NCBI GenBank assembly: GCA_013214065.1
Contig: JABSPK010000014.1
Coordinates: 1 to 64,000 of the forward strand
DNA: 64,000 bases
Source: Flavobacteriaceae bacterium
Lineage (GTDB): Bacteria > Bacteroidota > Bacteroidia > Flavobacteriales > Flavobacteriaceae
Reading direction: 5' to 3'
Made by a program: the position numbers and the translations under genes. Under the pieces are notes generated by a model. That model did not search any database, was not told where the DNA came from, and worked only from the letters and a program-made list of their open reading frames with translations. The stretch's first letter is position 1, and each line of letters starts with the position of its first letter. This document shows, one piece after another, positions 51,327 through 61,264 of this stretch.

Positions 51327-52068
51327 ATGACCGACAACCTACAACAGACCTATATCAACTACTCCAACGAATTTAGACGTTCGAAGGGGTCTAAAGAAAG
51401 CCTTGCGAACTTGTATGACCTTCTGTACCACCTGGAGACCATAGCGCGTAGCCCCAATGAAAACCGGATCTTGTCGAACGTGCAAAGCCTCTTAGGGTAT
51501 CATAAATCAGCCTACGACACCTTTAAACCGACCGTAGCTACCGACGACCGAAAGGAACTGAAGAAACTGTACAAGTTGCAGGACATGGCCAAATCACATG
51601 GCGACTTTTTTGCGACCAAAGATTTGCGCAAACGCCATTACAAAAAAAGGCTCCCACTTTCAGCCGCTGATTTCCAACAAGGGGATGCCGGGGAGCACAG
51701 TTACCTCCACCTGAAGGACATCGTGATCTTCAACCAACCGACCCCCCCCCGATAGGGTCAGCATCGAATTTTTGGGAACGCATCACTTCGAGGAAGAGGC
51801 CGAACGGATCATCGGCTATATCAATTGGCTTGGGGACTGTAAAAAGGAATTGATCGCTTTTTACAACGCACAAATGAAGGACTATGTCGATGCCCCTGCC
51901 GATGCCGATTGGTACGACGGTTTGGAGGTAATCCGGGTAGAACTGATCTTGGGGAAAAAAGGAAAGCTGTTTGCAGAAATAACGGCGGGCGATACCTTCT
52001 TGCCCGACCATCTATTGGATATGGAATTCGAAGGGCGACAACTGCTAACCATGGGATACGATGGATAA
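51327..52068 (+). pseudogene. hypothetical gene split by a frameshift at a nine-C tract
   Basis: Residues 1-139 read in one frame (MTDNLQQTYINYSNEFRR...FNQPTPPR) and stop at 51753-51755; residues after the run C9 at 51742-51750 read in another frame as DRVSIEFLGTHHFEEEAERIIGY...to 52068. One C fewer restores a single 246-residue protein. Neither half matches a family I know; the C-terminal half (WYDGLEVIRVELILGKKGKLFAEITAGDTFLPDHLLDMEFEG) looks like a compact immunity-type domain. It could be a phase-variable gene, a pseudogene or a sequencing miscount in the C run. Confidence 0.7.
51742..51750 (+). repeat. C9 homopolymer inside a coding frame
   Basis: Nine consecutive C residues at the break between the two halves of the 51327-52068 gene. 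Homopolymer C/G tracts of this length change length at high rate in bacteria and are typical of phase variation. Confidence 0.8.
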
Positions 52069-52134
52069 AACAAGATCTTCCAAATTTCGATTGAACAAGA
52101 AGCAACCGTTGTTTGCGATCCAATACTTCCAACC

Positions 52135-52635
52135 ATGAAAAACTGCTTCCCCTATCTCCTTGTTTGCTTGTTGTTGGGATGCGCTTCCCACAAAAAAACC
52201 AACAAAATGGCTGCTGAAATCGACTGTGCCCAAACCTTCTATTTCGCTTATGATCCGCGAGGGGATTTCGAAAAATTCGAATATCTGGGATTGCCGACCT
52301 TCGGGGATTCCAAGTTTCCTGATTTCAACGAACGTTTTATCCGATCGGTGGAGGAATTGGACAAAGACACCCCAATGGCTTTGCATTATGTGGAGTCCGA
52401 TCGCCTACCGGCCAAGAACGAGACCTTTGCCGAAGTGTGGATCGAGGATATCCGGCTGATAGCGGGCTTTTCAAGCGCCGTACTCGAGGTGGATCTTGTG
52501 TATGAAATGCCGGGGGAAACCCTGCGTTTGACCGGAACCAACAAAATGAACGTCGGTTTCACCAAAAGGGGAAGCCTGTACAAAGCCCTGAAAAACGGAC
52601 ACTTTCTCTTTATCTCAGCGATTTGTGGACGATGA
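52135..52635 (+). CDS. hypothetical lipoprotein
   Basis: A 166-residue lipoprotein (lipobox LLLGC, Cys16). The mature part has an acidic, beta-rich domain (VDLVYEMPGETLRLTGTNKMNVGF). No family recognised. It follows the frameshifted gene by about 65 bp. Confidence 0.55.
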   Translation: MKNCFPYLLVCLLLGCASHKKTNKMAAEIDCAQTFYFAYDPRGDFEKFEYLGLPTFGDSKFPDFNERFIRSVEELDKDTPMALHYVESDRLPAKNETFAEVWIEDIRLIAGFSSAVLEVDLVYEMPGETLRLTGTNKMNVGFTKRGSLYKALKNGHFLFISAICGR

Positions 52636-52779
52636 AGATATGGGGTCTTTGAAAGATACCCCATCGGAAAGCCACGCCCAATTTGGGAGCGTCTTAAATT
52701 TTATCTAAATTTATCCATGAGTGAAAATTCCCATTAGGCAGAACACAATAACCACGGGAATAGGACGTAATCGAACACC

Positions 52780-53673
52780 ATGAGAAACATCATCACGATC
52801 GTATTCATCATCTTCAGTACCCAGCTAACTTTGGCCCAAGGGTATCAAGCTGAGTTTTTGAAATACTGCTAAATCAATGATACCGTGAATCAGTTAAAGG
52901 TGTTACAAAAATGGCAATCGGAAGACCCGAAGGATGCCGAGCTCTATACTAGCTATTTCAACTATCATTTTGCAAAATCAAAATCAGAGGTGCTTTCCTT
53001 ATCTACGGAAGAACCTACCGGAGAGCGCTTGGTATTGAAAGACAAGGAAAATAACACCGCAGGCTACCTGGGGAGCCAACTTCAATTTGATAAGGCGGAG
53101 CTTCAAAAGGGGTTCGTAAAAATCGATGAAGGAATCGCCCGGTATCCCAATCGGCTGGATATGCGATTTGGAAAAATCTATGCCTTGGGACAAGTCAAAG
53201 ATTGGGCGGCTTTCACCAATGAAATCCTGAAAACCATTGATCGGTCTGCCGAAAATGACAATCGTTGGACTTGGACGGACCATGAAAACTATGGCGGTGG
53301 TGAAAAAGGATTCCTTTTGGATATCCAAAACTATCAATTGCAGCTCTATGATACCGGAAACAACGACCTCTTGGAAAATATGAGAGTCATTGCCAAAAAA
53401 GTTCTGGAGCATTACCCAAAACATATCGAGAGCCTATCCAATTTATCGATTACCTATTTATTGACCGGCGAGTATGACAAAGCCCTTGAACCGCTTTTAA
53501 AGGCCGAACGGATCAATCCGAAAGACTATATCGTCCTTGCCAATATCGCCCAGGGCTATAAACTTAAAGGTGACAAGCAAAAAGCCATTGCCTATTATCG
53601 AAAAACCGCCGAATTCGGCGATGCCCAGGCCAAAGAATTCGCAAAGCAGCAAATAGCGGAATTGCAACAGTAA
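52780..53673 (+). pseudogene. secreted TPR protein with a nonsense codon after the signal peptide
   Basis: The ATG at 52780 starts a clean signal peptide (MRNIITIVFIIFSTQLTLAQ) and the frame then hits a TAA at 52870-52872. The same frame continues without further stops through a GTG at 52885 to 53673 with TPR-like helices (LLTGEYDKALEPLLKAERINPKDYIVLANIAQGYKLKGDKQKAIAYYRKTAE). A single CAA-to-TAA change explains it. If translated from GTG 52885 the protein would be cytoplasmic. Most likely a recently inactivated gene. Confidence 0.78.
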
Positions 53674-53758
53674 AAAAGAAACCCTTTTTTCGTTGGATTC
53701 AACGAATTGCCGTAACCAAACCGATACCCATAACGTCTAAAAACCAAACGACCGACCC

Positions 53759-54622
53759 ATGCGAAAGTTCCTAAAAGTGTTGAAGTGGCTCCTTGTCACT
53801 CTGTTTACCCTATTGGTAATCCTAGTGCTCTACCTGCGGTTTTCGCGATTTTCCGATAAGATGATCTATCAGACCAACGGCAGTCAATACGCCAAATTCA
53901 GCTCTGAATGGAAGCATGAAGAACATTATTTCAAAAGGGATGGGGAAGTCGCCCTCCACGGTGTCCTTTTCAAACCGGATTCCATCCCCCCTATAGCCAC
54001 CATTTTCCACTTTTCAGGGAAAGGGATGCACTTGATGTCGGCCGTTCAAACCACCTACAAACCCTTATTGGAAGCAGGATTTCAGGTCTTTTGTTACGAG
54101 CGCCGCGATTTTGGGCAATCGAATGGCGAAGCGACCAATTCAAAAACGCTTCAAAGCGACGCCCTGGCCGTTTTTGATGAAGTCGTCGACATGAAAGGTG
54201 TTGCGGATACGCCCATCATCATTTGGGGCCAATCCTTGGGTGGTGCTTTTGCCACCATGACCGCGGGCCATCGGGTAGATCGGATCGAAGGGCTGTTGCT
54301 GGAAGGAACCTTTAGCTCCTTCCCCGACATCGGAAAGGTCTATGCCAATGCCTTGAACCTCGAAAAGGTGAAATGGGTGGTACCCCTGATTATGAACAAT
54401 GATTTTCCGGCCATGGAAGAAATACAAAAGGTGACCGTACCCACCACCATCATCCATAGCTCCACCGACAAGGAAGTACCCTATGCCTTGGGCAGGAAAC
54501 TGTTCGAAGCGGCCGATCCCAACACCACCCGGTTTTGGGCGATCGAAGGCAAGCACATTCGCGGTATCCTGGATTATGAAGCCCCTTATGTGGCCGAATT
54601 CATAAAGTTCCTGCAACCCTAA
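53759..54622 (+). CDS. membrane-anchored alpha/beta hydrolase
   Basis: A 287-residue protein with an N-terminal hydrophobic anchor (about 8-26). The nucleophile elbow is GQSLGG (IIWGQSLGGAFATM), the acid in SSTDKEVPYALG, the His in EGKHIRGILDY. BAAT/Serine aminopeptidase-like fold; substrate unknown. Confidence 0.85.
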   Translation: MRKFLKVLKWLLVTLFTLLVILVLYLRFSRFSDKMIYQTNGSQYAKFSSEWKHEEHYFKRDGEVALHGVLFKPDSIPPIATIFHFSGKGMHLMSAVQTTYKPLLEAGFQVFCYERRDFGQSNGEATNSKTLQSDALAVFDEVVDMKGVADTPIIIWGQSLGGAFATMTAGHRVDRIEGLLLEGTFSSFPDIGKVYANALNLEKVKWVVPLIMNNDFPAMEEIQKVTVPTTIIHSSTDKEVPYALGRKLFEAADPNTTRFWAIEGKHIRGILDYEAPYVAEFIKFLQP

Positions 54623-54706
54623 CGGTTGTGTATCTTCAGAAGAAATGCTAGCTTGAACACAGTCGATCAAGGGCCATGGACCATTGCCCATTGAAAACAA
54701 TCTCGA

Positions 54707-55951
54707 ATGCTGAGTAACAAGTATCTGCTCTTCCTATTGTTCTTTCATTGTGTGGCGTTCACCAACGCACAATCCGACGTGTTCACCAAGGTCAAGCCGG
54801 AAATGGTGGGACTTTCAACGGACAGCCTGCAAAAAATGAATGCGCATTTCCACCGACTGGTCGACGACGGCAAGCTGGCGGGGATCCAAACCGCGATCTT
54901 GCGTCATGGCCAACTCGCCCAGTTCGACAGCTATGGGTATGCCAACCTTGCGGAAGCCACACCGCTCGACGAAGGAAGCCTGTTCCGTATTTTTTCCATG
55001 ACCAAACCGATCGTATCGGTGGCCCTGATGCAATTGTACGAACAAGGGAAATTCAAACTGGACGACCCGCTCTACAAGTTCATTCCCGAGTTCCGGGAGA
55101 TGAAGGTGTTTTCCGAAAAAGGCCTGGTCAAAGCCAAAATCCCGATCCGGATCATCGATCTGCTCCGCCACAGTTCCGGTTATACCTATGGGCGAAGCGC
55201 ACTTCCTGAAATGGACCGCATGTACCGCGAGGCGCATGTGCACGCCTCGACCACGAACCGGGAGTTCGTGCTGAAGTTGAGCCGACTGCCGCTGTATTTC
55301 GAACCCGGCACCGACTGGCGCTATGGTTTTTCGACCAACATCTGTGGGTATTTGATCGAGGTCCTTTCAGGCAAGGACTTGGATCGCTATTTGAAAGAGC
55401 ATATCCTGACACCCCTGAACATGCACGACACCCATTTTCAGGTGCCCCAAGACAAAGTCGATCGGTTTACCGTGGGCTATCGCTGGCAAGAAGGCTCGGG
55501 CTTGCAGCGAAGTGAAGCCCAACGAAACAACCGCTATACCCGAAAGGTCACCTTGTTCAATGGGGGTGGTGGCATGGTATCGACGACCAATGATTACCTT
55601 CGCTTTTGCCAAATGTTGTTGAACAAAGGGGAAGGCAACGGACAGCGCATTCTCAAGGAAGCAACGGTGGCTTTGATGTTACAAGACCAACTACAAGAAG
55701 TGCGGCCGTATCAAGAACGACTTCGTCTTCCCATGGGCGAGTCGGGTTTTGGTTTGGGTTTCGCGATTCGGGGCAGTGATGCAAATCATTTGGAACGGGT
55801 TTACGGTTGGGGGGGCGCGGTCGGCACCTACTTCAAAATCGATTTGGAGCACGACATGGCCTATGTGATGATGATCCAATTGGCACCGCACCGCCACCTG
55901 GGACTTCGGCAATTGATCCAAGATTATATCGAAGCGGCCTTGGTGCCATAG
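54707..55951 (+). CDS. secreted serine hydrolase, class C beta-lactamase fold
   Basis: A 414-residue protein with signal peptide about 1-21. Nucleophile motif SMTK (FSMTKPIVSV), second motif YGFSTN in DWRYGFSTNIC, third motif WGGAVGT. These match the EstB/CubicO-type esterase branch. It lies directly before an AraC regulator. Substrate unknown; esters or beta-lactam-like amides are typical. Confidence 0.9.
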   Translation: MLSNKYLLFLLFFHCVAFTNAQSDVFTKVKPEMVGLSTDSLQKMNAHFHRLVDDGKLAGIQTAILRHGQLAQFDSYGYANLAEATPLDEGSLFRIFSMTKPIVSVALMQLYEQGKFKLDDPLYKFIPEFREMKVFSEKGLVKAKIPIRIIDLLRHSSGYTYGRSALPEMDRMYREAHVHASTTNREFVLKLSRLPLYFEPGTDWRYGFSTNICGYLIEVLSGKDLDRYLKEHILTPLNMHDTHFQVPQDKVDRFTVGYRWQEGSGLQRSEAQRNNRYTRKVTLFNGGGGMVSTTNDYLRFCQMLLNKGEGNGQRILKEATVALMLQDQLQEVRPYQERLRLPMGESGFGLGFAIRGSDANHLERVYGWGGAVGTYFKIDLEHDMAYVMMIQLAPHRHLGLRQLIQDYIEAALVP

Positions 55952-55978
55952 CCCGCGTAAAATCAGGGAAGTAAGTCT

Positions 55979-56797
55979 ATGGATATCCAAATTTTTCAAC
56001 CGAAACACCCGCGCTTACAAGCCCTTGTCCAAAACTACTATGTCTTGCAAAGCCAGAAAGACGAGACCGTTACCTACCTGACCTTCCCCAAGCCGTATAG
56101 CGTCCTCTCACTGTACAAAGGGGCCGAAATCACCCACCTCCAGAACAGGATGCGTATCGAAGCCAAGCTGGAAGCCCCCTTAATTGCTGACCTCACCTTC
56201 TCGTACAGCCAACCCTTGTTGATCGAATACCAGGGATCGATCAGGGAATTGACGGTGTATTTCAAACCTTTGGGGATACATGCCTTTGGATCCCCATTTA
56301 AAGGGAAGGCGACGAAATCGGAGGAGTTCTTTACATCAGCCGACGACAGGATGAAACTGGATACCCTCTTAGACCGCGGGCAAACGGAGGCCTTGATCGA
56401 TAGCCTTGAAACCTATTTGGTGTCCAAACTAACCGAGTTCAGACATCCCTTTCTCCATCGATTCGTGGAGGCGGTGACCAATGACCCGACCCTATCCCTA
56501 GCCCAACTTTCAAAGTCTTATGGCATCAGCCAAAAGACCCTGATCAAACATGCCAAGGCCTATCTCTTCAGGACCCCTTCACAGTTCATAAAAGTGGTCC
56601 GCTTTTACAGCAGCCTGAAAGCGTACGATACCAAGGGCCACGGTACCCTATCCTTGACGGAAATCGGGTACAGCGCTTCCTTTTTCGATCAAGCCCATAT
56701 GATCAAGGAATTCAAAACCCTCACCGGATTCACTCCGCGGCGATTCTTCAATAATCTGGAACGCACCGACGGAAATTTAAACTGGATTTTCTTGTAG
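55979..56797 (+). CDS. AraC-family transcriptional regulator
   Basis: A 272-residue protein. C-terminal AraC double helix-turn-helix (about 170-270; TLSLTEIGYSASFFDQAHMIKEFKTLTGFTPRRFF). N-terminal region is the DUF6597-like beta domain of many flavobacterial AraC proteins (TFPKPYSVLSLYKGAE). No transmembrane segment. Between a serine hydrolase and the Ntn/propeller fusion, either of which may be its target. Confidence 0.85.
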   Translation: MDIQIFQPKHPRLQALVQNYYVLQSQKDETVTYLTFPKPYSVLSLYKGAEITHLQNRMRIEAKLEAPLIADLTFSYSQPLLIEYQGSIRELTVYFKPLGIHAFGSPFKGKATKSEEFFTSADDRMKLDTLLDRGQTEALIDSLETYLVSKLTEFRHPFLHRFVEAVTNDPTLSLAQLSKSYGISQKTLIKHAKAYLFRTPSQFIKVVRFYSSLKAYDTKGHGTLSLTEIGYSASFFDQAHMIKEFKTLTGFTPRRFFNNLERTDGNLNWIFL

Positions 56798-56865
56798 GGG
56801 TAAAAATTATACAATCCCTTCTTGTTCGGGGACCGTATCTTGCCTAGCGCAAAATATACCGAGCT

Positions 56866-58986
56866 ATGATGTATTTCTTACGCCTTTGTGCCCTGGTACT
56901 CACCTTGATAATACCGTACTACGGCTATGGCTGTTCGATTTTCATCAGCTCGAAACAGGGTCGGGTATTGGTGGGGGCTAATGAAGATTCGCTGACATCG
57001 TTTCGCAACCTTTGGTTCGTTCCGGCCAAGGAAGGACGGTATGGGGCGGTGTTTTTCGGCCAGAACGACATGCAGACCCAGGCCGGCATGAACGAACACG
57101 GCTTGTTTTTTGATTTTGCAGCGATTCCGCGCATCAGCCCAAAATCCACTCAAATCAACTTCATTCCCATTGCCGAAATCCTGGCCACTTGTAAAACCGT
57201 TGAAGAGGCTTTGAATCTGTATCAAAAATACACCTATGCTTCCTACGGCTCGCAAATGCTCTTGGCCGACGCGACGGGGAATTCCGTTCTGATCAATGCC
57301 GACACCATCGTGCGAAAGACCGGCGATTACCAAATCACGACGAACTTCAACATCTGCGAGCTGGAGACCGAAACCTACGATTGCCTACGCTATGATAAAA
57401 TCGATAGGGCCCTAAGCAGCTCCGAGACGATTTTCGTGCCGTTTTTCCAGGATATTCTTCGTGATGTGCACCAAGAAGGACGGATAGCGACCCAAAATTC
57501 CAGCGTTTTCGACCTCAAGGCACGTAAAATACATATGAATTGGTTTCATGATTATTCCGAAACGGTGGTCATCGATCTGCAAGAGGAATTGAAAAAGGGC
57601 TTCCGGATCGAGCCTTTGGGTAATCGTTTCCAACAAAAGAATTTCGCTTCGATCCAATTTCGGGAATCCGAGGAAGGCTATTTTTACCATACCCTGCTCC
57701 ATACCTTCGAACATGATGGCCTAACTGCCGGAGCCACCTTTTACCAAGGCTATGTGAACACCCATCCCGACACATCGGAATCCGCAAAAATTGATCTGAA
57801 CTGGATCCCCTATGGTTTAATCGCAAAAGCACGGGTCGCCTACGACAACCTGTCCTTCGATTATTACTATATCCCTTCCTTGCAGACCTACCGACCGATT
57901 TGGGGGTCACGACATCCGTTGTTGTATCAAGCCCTTGACATTCTAGAACTTATCGAGGCCAAACAATGGATCGATGGGGACTTCTTCTTTGAAGAAATCC
58001 ACGGCTATATCCAAATGGTCCTTGGCAACAAAAACCAAGCCGTGGCGCGCTATGAAAAGGCGATTAGCCTTGCCGAAAAAGGGTCCAGAGAACAAAAACG
58101 GGCCACACTGATGTTGGCCTTGATCCGTGAGGCGGATTTCCCCAAAAACAACAATGAACACCTGAAATACCTCAAACAGCGCCCCCCTGGCTTACACCCC
58201 AAAGTATTCGCGCCCGAAATGGTTTCTAAGCGCACGGAATACGAATTCGGCTCCGTATTCAACGCCTCCGGCACGGAATGCTTTTATGGGGTCGATGTCA
58301 ACGGTAAGGAAGAAATCCGGTATACCAAGTTGGAGGGTGACCAATGGACCAGCCCGAAAACCCTGCTCACCCATCCGGTCTTTGGTTACAACGACCCCTT
58401 TCTTTCACCGGACGAAAACCGGCTGTACTTCATTTCGCGAAGGACCAATGACGGGCAAGGGAAGCCTAAGGATTACGACATTTGGTATGTGCAAAAGGAA
58501 GGTGATGCTTGGTCGGAACCCATCAATGCAGGACCACACATCAATACGGGTTCGAACGAGTATTATATTTCCTTCACCAAGAACGGGGATCTCTATTTCT
58601 CATCGAACACCAAGGCGCCGGAAAACCAGCAGGATGATTTTGACATTTATGTTTCCAAAAACAGCAATGACCAGTTCCAAAAGCCCATCCCTTTGGGAAG
58701 CGCCATCAACACCCCTGCCTATGAAGCCGATGTTTTTGTCGACCCGAATGAAACCTTCTTGATATTCTGTGCCCAACGAAAGGAAGGATTCGGCCAAGGG
58801 GACTTGTACATCAGTTTTAAAAAGGCCGACGGCACTTGGTCGGTTGCCAAAAACATGGGGGAAACCATCAACACTTCCGGCCATGAACTCTGCCCCTTTG
58901 TGACTGCTGACGGAAAATACTTGTTCTACACTAGCAACAAAGATATTTATTGGGTCAGTGCCGAAATTTTGGAGCGTTATCGTTGA
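56866..58986 (+). CDS. secreted Cys-Ntn hydrolase fused to a PD40-type beta-propeller
   Basis: A 706-residue protein. Signal peptide about 1-22; the first mature residue is Cys23 (GYGCSIFISSKQGRVLVGANEDS), the Ntn nucleophile, and the rest of the N-terminal half (to about 330) has the MNEHGLFFDFA and TTNFN segments of the choloylglycine hydrolase/acyl-CoA:6-APA acyltransferase-like fold. Residues about 370-440 are a TPR-like helical linker, and residues about 460-700 hold PD40 propeller repeats (FLSPDENRLYFIS, KNGDLYFSSN, VTADGKYLFYTSN). A Cys-Ntn hydrolase joined to a WD40-like propeller is unusual. Third Cys-Ntn gene in the window. AraC regulator directly upstream. Confidence 0.8.
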   Translation: MMYFLRLCALVLTLIIPYYGYGCSIFISSKQGRVLVGANEDSLTSFRNLWFVPAKEGRYGAVFFGQNDMQTQAGMNEHGLFFDFAAIPRISPKSTQINFIPIAEILATCKTVEEALNLYQKYTYASYGSQMLLADATGNSVLINADTIVRKTGDYQITTNFNICELETETYDCLRYDKIDRALSSSETIFVPFFQDILRDVHQEGRIATQNSSVFDLKARKIHMNWFHDYSETVVIDLQEELKKGFRIEPLGNRFQQKNFASIQFRESEEGYFYHTLLHTFEHDGLTAGATFYQGYVNTHPDTSESAKIDLNWIPYGLIAKARVAYDNLSFDYYYIPSLQTYRPIWGSRHPLLYQALDILELIEAKQWIDGDFFFEEIHGYIQMVLGNKNQAVARYEKAISLAEKGSREQKRATLMLALIREADFPKNNNEHLKYLKQRPPGLHPKVFAPEMVSKRTEYEFGSVFNASGTECFYGVDVNGKEEIRYTKLEGDQWTSPKTLLTHPVFGYNDPFLSPDENRLYFISRRTNDGQGKPKDYDIWYVQKEGDAWSEPINAGPHINTGSNEYYISFTKNGDLYFSSNTKAPENQQDDFDIYVSKNSNDQFQKPIPLGSAINTPAYEADVFVDPNETFLIFCAQRKEGFGQGDLYISFKKADGTWSVAKNMGETINTSGHELCPFVTADGKYLFYTSNKDIYWVSAEILERYR

Positions 58987-59144
58987 TTTGATTCAGGGTG
59001 AATTGGAATACTAAGGAATTTTTTTACACCTCCTGAATTCATATACTTACTTCCTGAAAAAAATAACGTAAGCGTTTCCTGTTTCTTAATTTAAGTCAAT
59101 GCTTGGTGAATTCCGCAAGGCTAATTTTGACCTTATTTGGTTCA

Positions 59145-59603
59145 ATGAGCACACTTACCGTAAAAAAAGGGGAAGTTCTTCAAAGACCTGGAGAATTGAA
59201 CTCTAAACTATACCTAGTTGTTTCCGGTCTACTTCGCAGTTATTTTCTAGACCAAAAAGGGAGGGAACATATTTTCCTTTTCGCCGCTGAAGGTTCGGTT
59301 ATGGTGGATCACATCCCGCCCAATCTTCCTTGCGACCTGTTTATTGATGCCTTGGGAGACAGCCAAGTCGTGACTTACGATAAAAATTACTGGAATGCAC
59401 ATAATAACATGATGGAGATGTTACAAAGAATCGACATCCTCCAGAAGCGGGTCATTATGAATATGGGGGAAAGCATCTATGACCGCTATCACTATTTCTT
59501 GCAACTGTATCCGGATATCGTGCCTCGAATTCCCCAAAGAATGATTGCTTCTTACTTAGGGGTTACCCCTGAAGCGCTAAGTAAGGCCAAGCATAGAAAA
59601 TAA
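59145..59603 (+). CDS. short Crp/Fnr-like regulator
   Basis: From ATG 59145, 152 residues; a GTG at 59106 gives 165. Cyclic-nucleotide-binding-like beta roll (TVKKGEVLQRPGELNSKLYLVVSGLLRSYF) and a C-terminal helix-turn-helix remnant ending RIPQRMIASYLGVTPEALSKAKHRK. It is shorter than the ordinary 190-200 at both ends: the N-terminal helix is incomplete with the ATG start, and only a few residues follow the recognition helix. It may be functional from GTG, or may be a slightly decayed copy. First gene of the AT-rich 59-64 kb block. Confidence 0.7.
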   Translation: MSTLTVKKGEVLQRPGELNSKLYLVVSGLLRSYFLDQKGREHIFLFAAEGSVMVDHIPPNLPCDLFIDALGDSQVVTYDKNYWNAHNNMMEMLQRIDILQKRVIMNMGESIYDRYHYFLQLYPDIVPRIPQRMIASYLGVTPEALSKAKHRK

Positions 59604-59734
59604 TTTCACCGCATGTGATTAAAATGTTAAATATTTTAACTCTTAATTTAAATTAATGTACGGGGAAATTGTTGAACCTAAATTCGGTCGGTCGATTAAA
59701 AGAACAAAATCGACGTGAAGGCTAAAAAACCAAC

Positions 59735-61153
59735 ATGAAAAAACTACCAATTACCCTAATACTTGCCTTATTCCTTTTCACTTTTATCATGCATTCACAG
59801 GAAGTGGAACTTAAAGCACCGCCCAGCTTTATGGATGATAGTGCTGATGAAGATTACAGCTATCTAAAGAACAAGGACACGGCGAGCACCTATGATAAAA
59901 TGTTTGCACAATCGCTCAAGTTCATTCCTCTTGGTAAAAGCAAGAAAAGCTATTTGACGCTAGGTGGTCACTATAGGGCGCGTTTTGAGAGCACAATAAA
60001 TGATAACTATACCGATGAAAATGACATCTACTACTCTCAGCGACTGAACTTAAATACCAATTTACATCTTGGAAAACACATACGCGTGTTTGCTGACCTA
60101 TTCCATGGATTTACCAGTGGTGAAGAAGACCGGCTTTTTCAAGATGATGATATCGCTTTTCATCAGGCTTATGTTGAATTTACGGTACCTAATCAGGACA
60201 CTGATTTTACATTTACATTCGGTCGAAAACAGCTGGAATTTGGGGCTGGTCGATTGGTCGCCCGCAGAAATGGTACCAATATGCGTAGGAGCTTCGATTT
60301 GTTGAAGCTCGACTATAATTTCAACCAAAACAAGATTGAAACGTTCTACGGAAAGGAAGTACAGTCTGAATTTGGTGCCTTTGACAACGATTATACCTTG
60401 TTCGACAGTAATGCAAGCAACAACCCTAAACTATGGGGTATCAATGCCGATTTCAATGTAAAAGGGATAATAGGTAAAACACAATTCTACTATTTAGGGT
60501 TTCGCTCTGATTTTGCCAGCTTTAGCGATCTCAGCGGAGAAGAAACACGCCATTCCGTTGGATTTCGTCGCCACGGAAAGATTGGCAAACGTATGGTATT
60601 CAACACTGAGTTGGTATATCAATTCGGCAAACTGGGCGAGGCAAATATCAGCGCTTTCAATATAGAGCTCGACTATAAGTATACTTTGATCAATACGCCG
60701 TGGACCCCAAGGTTAGGTATTAAATTCGACTATTCCTCCGGAGATCGTAATAGCGGTGATGACAAGTTGCAGACCTACAATCCACTATTTGTAAATCCTG
60801 GACTCTACAGTTTGGCAGCGGTAAATACACCCATAAACCTGAATGGTTTGCATCCAAATCTAAAGATATGGCCATTCGAAGGGTTCTCGATCTATATGGA
60901 TTACGCCTTCTTTTTCCGGTCTTCAAAAGAAGATGCATTGTATACCCCGGCACGCTTTATCCTGCGGGATGCCACAAGGGGAACGAGTGCCTATTTAGGA
61001 AGTGCCTTTGGCATGAAAATTTTATATGAAATCAATAGGAACATCGAATTTGAATGGCGCACCACCTACTTTATTGCCGGTGATTTCGTGAAGGAATCCG
61101 GTGAATCGAACAATATATTTTTTACAGGGCCGACCTTGGAATTCAAATTTTAA
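59735..61153 (+). CDS. alginate-export family outer-membrane porin
   Basis: A 472-residue beta-barrel. Signal peptide about 1-21. The body matches the alginate-export domain (PF13372): YLTLGGHYRARFE near the start, FTFGRKQLEFGAGRLVARRNGTNMRRSFDLLKL in the middle, and a C-terminal strand ending in GPTLEFKF (aromatic ending for outer-membrane insertion). In Pseudomonas AlgE exports alginate; flavobacterial homologues are mostly uncharacterised and may let anionic or other substrates in or out. Starts 131 bp after the Crp-like gene. Confidence 0.8.
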   Translation: MKKLPITLILALFLFTFIMHSQEVELKAPPSFMDDSADEDYSYLKNKDTASTYDKMFAQSLKFIPLGKSKKSYLTLGGHYRARFESTINDNYTDENDIYYSQRLNLNTNLHLGKHIRVFADLFHGFTSGEEDRLFQDDDIAFHQAYVEFTVPNQDTDFTFTFGRKQLEFGAGRLVARRNGTNMRRSFDLLKLDYNFNQNKIETFYGKEVQSEFGAFDNDYTLFDSNASNNPKLWGINADFNVKGIIGKTQFYYLGFRSDFASFSDLSGEETRHSVGFRRHGKIGKRMVFNTELVYQFGKLGEANISAFNIELDYKYTLINTPWTPRLGIKFDYSSGDRNSGDDKLQTYNPLFVNPGLYSLAAVNTPINLNGLHPNLKIWPFEGFSIYMDYAFFFRSSKEDALYTPARFILRDATRGTSAYLGSAFGMKILYEINRNIEFEWRTTYFIAGDFVKESGESNNIFFTGPTLEFKF

Positions 61154-61264
61154 GCAGGTTGGATTTTAATCCTGTAAGGCATAAAAATTAAAAACCAATA
61201 AATAACAAAAAACAAAAATAATGAAACCAATTTCCAGAACCTCTTATTTCCAAAACCTAGTAAG

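Noticed and set aside
53689-53706. TTCGTTG-GATT-CAACGAA hairpin after the TPR pseudogene
   Set aside because: Stem is fair but no T-run follows on the plus strand and the minus strand has an A-run instead; not supported as a terminator.
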